Assembly: GCA_905204385.1 (NCBI GenBank)
Contig: CAJKZL010000204.1
Coordinates: forward strand, 1-6,187
DNA length: 6,187 nt
Reading direction: 5' to 3'
DNA from: an uncultured Odoribacter sp.
Lineage (GTDB): Bacteria; Bacteroidota; Bacteroidia; Bacteroidales; Marinifilaceae
Of this stretch, positions 5,184 through 6,187 are shown in pieces. The notes below the pieces were generated by a model that ran no database searches, was not told the origin of the DNA, and was given only the letters and a program-made list of their open reading frames with translations. Position numbers and translations under genes: made by a program. Within the stretch, counting starts at the first letter, position 1. Each line of letters begins with the position of its first letter.

Positions 5184-6187
5184 TTATTCGCTGACTTCAA
5201 TTTCCGTTGCGCTGCTGTATGCATTGAACTCCGGAGCATATATGCTTTGAAGGGTGGCGATGCCGTCTTGGTATTTACCAGCCTGGTTGACCCACACTGG
5301 ATATTCGATGACATAGGTGCCCCGGGCGAGGGCATTGAAAAAGAAATTGGTTACTGCGTCTTTGACGTCCTGATAGTAGACCGAACCGAATTTCCAGTGG
5401 TTACCCGACAGTTGATCGGCAGGTTCGAAACAGGCTGCCCGCATATCTTTGAGATGCAGAAATTCCATATCTTTGTCTAGCGACAATGTGAGGCGGACGA
5501 TGACCTGATCGCCGGTTTTAACGGCTTGATCTTTCAGCGGCACTAAAGTCGTGGAATTGTTTTCTTTTACTGCCAAAAACAGCTGTTTCCCGATGCTGAG
5601 TCGGTTTTTCTGACTTTCAATCTGATCGAGCTTCTCGAAACGTTGAAGATAAAGGCCTCCCCAAGTCGGAGTGTCGGAGGATTTTGTGATCCGGACGGTG
5701 GTCATATTGGGTTGGATCTCTTTGCCGGTGAAACTCTTCTTTAGGTAACCCAGCGGATCATTATGTCCGGAAGTGGTAAAATCGTATTTCCCCAATTTTA
5801 CTTTTAAGTCATCTTGTCGCTCGGTCAGATTCTTCCCGGTCAACAAGAGGGCATGAATAGCGTCGACGGTGGCCGGTACGCTTTCCCAGCTTTGCACTTG
5901 TTTTTGCTGTAACAGCCATTGTTTCATCCGGTCGATGTCGGGGCTATTCCCTTCTGTTTCGTAAAAGGCTTCCAATAGGGCTGTATGTACCTGGACGGCG
6001 GAATTGCTGTAGAATTCATTCCGGTTATTGGGCCAGTACATGCCCGCTGTGGCATCTGTGACGGCATATTGCCGGAGCGATTTTAAAATGTTGTGGGATT
6101 CGGCGGAAAAACCGTAATTTTTGAAGGTGATAACGGTAATTGCCTTTTCATACAAAGAGAAGCAGGACCATTGTATTTGGGCAAGGC
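5184..6187 (-). CDS. Alpha-2-macroglobulin family protein, C-terminal part (5' end outside window)
   Basis: The minus-strand frame is open from the window's right edge (reading LAQIQWSCFSLYEKA...) to TAA at 5184-5186, about 334 residues. The TTG at 6153-6155 is an internal Leu codon, not a start. The first half is an alpha-helical toroid of the macroglobulin thioester-domain type: GMYWPNNR, then SAVQVHTALLEAF, then MKQWLLQQKQVQSW, then PATVDAIHALLLTG. The second half is beta-rich: WGGLYLQRFEKLDQIE, then a strand series, then ARGTYVIEYPVWVNQAGKY and a final LQSIYAPEFNAYS. This matches the terminal MG10-like domain of bacterial alpha-2-macroglobulins, which as a family are exported envelope proteins thought to trap or inhibit proteases. 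The Bacteroidota forms are very large (commonly above 1500 residues), so most of the gene lies beyond the window. Any thioester CxEQ motif would lie upstream and cannot be assessed. The gene converges on the response regulator. Confidence 0.88.
   Translation of the reverse strand, partial: LAQIQWSCFSLYEKAITVITFKNYGFSAESHNILKSLRQYAVTDATAGMYWPNNRNEFYSNSAVQVHTALLEAFYETEGNSPDIDRMKQWLLQQKQVQSWESVPATVDAIHALLLTGKNLTERQDDLKVKLGKYDFTTSGHNDPLGYLKKSFTGKEIQPNMTTVRITKSSDTPTWGGLYLQRFEKLDQIESQKNRLSIGKQLFLAVKENNSTTLVPLKDQAVKTGDQVIVRLTLSLDKDMEFLHLKDMRAACFEPADQLSGNHWKFGSVYYQDVKDAVTNFFFNALARGTYVIEYPVWVNQAGKYQDGIATLQSIYAPEFNAYSSATEIEVSE

Noticed and set aside
5181..5480. Plus-strand frame of 99 codons opposite the macroglobulin gene
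   Set aside because: It overlaps the regulator terminator, is antisense to a clear protein family, and has no promoter or recognisable domain.

Overview
The window looks like chromosome from a gut-type member of the Bacteroidota, probably order Bacteroidales. The evidence is: promoter-like boxes of the Bacteroidota form (TAnnTTTG near -7, once with a well-spaced TTTG near -33), no strong Shine-Dalgarno sequences, lipoproteins of the DUF4369/TlpA kind, a histidine kinase and regulator resembling RprX/RprY of Bacteroides, and a large alpha-2-macroglobulin-type protein. Species cannot be fixed from this sequence alone; Odoribacter or a relative is only a guess.

Layout from left to right. Positions 1-297 hold the 3' end of a helical-repeat protein, closed by a strong intrinsic terminator at 319-350. 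Positions 489-1804 hold a lipoprotein N-terminal module (489-1445) and a thioredoxin-like module (1442-1804) in a different frame with a 4-base TTGA overlap. Together they look like one DUF4369-TlpA type thiol-disulfide lipoprotein split by a frame change. Next comes a second, stand-alone DUF4369-like lipoprotein (1968-2651) with its own promoter, followed by two hairpins (2655-2731), of which the second is a good terminator. A sensor histidine kinase (2795-4360) and an OmpR-type response regulator (4422-5111) form a two-gene operon, separated by 61 bases that carry a 14-bp hairpin. A 13-bp terminator hairpin (5145-5182) lies between the regulator and a convergent minus-strand gene, the C-terminal third of a hundred-kDa-class alpha-2-macroglobulin family protein (5184 to the window end, 5' end missing).

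Most of the window concerns the cell envelope: two predicted lipoproteins, a probably periplasmic redox module, a membrane sensor with a periplasmic domain of about 230 residues, and a macroglobulin-like surface or periplasmic protein. It is reasonable, but only inferred, that the two-component system senses envelope state. Nothing here is clearly a new system. The items most worth checking are the frame-split TlpA gene and the intercistronic hairpin between kinase and regulator. There is no RNA gene, CRISPR array or insertion sequence, and no gene-free stretch exceeds 300 bases.
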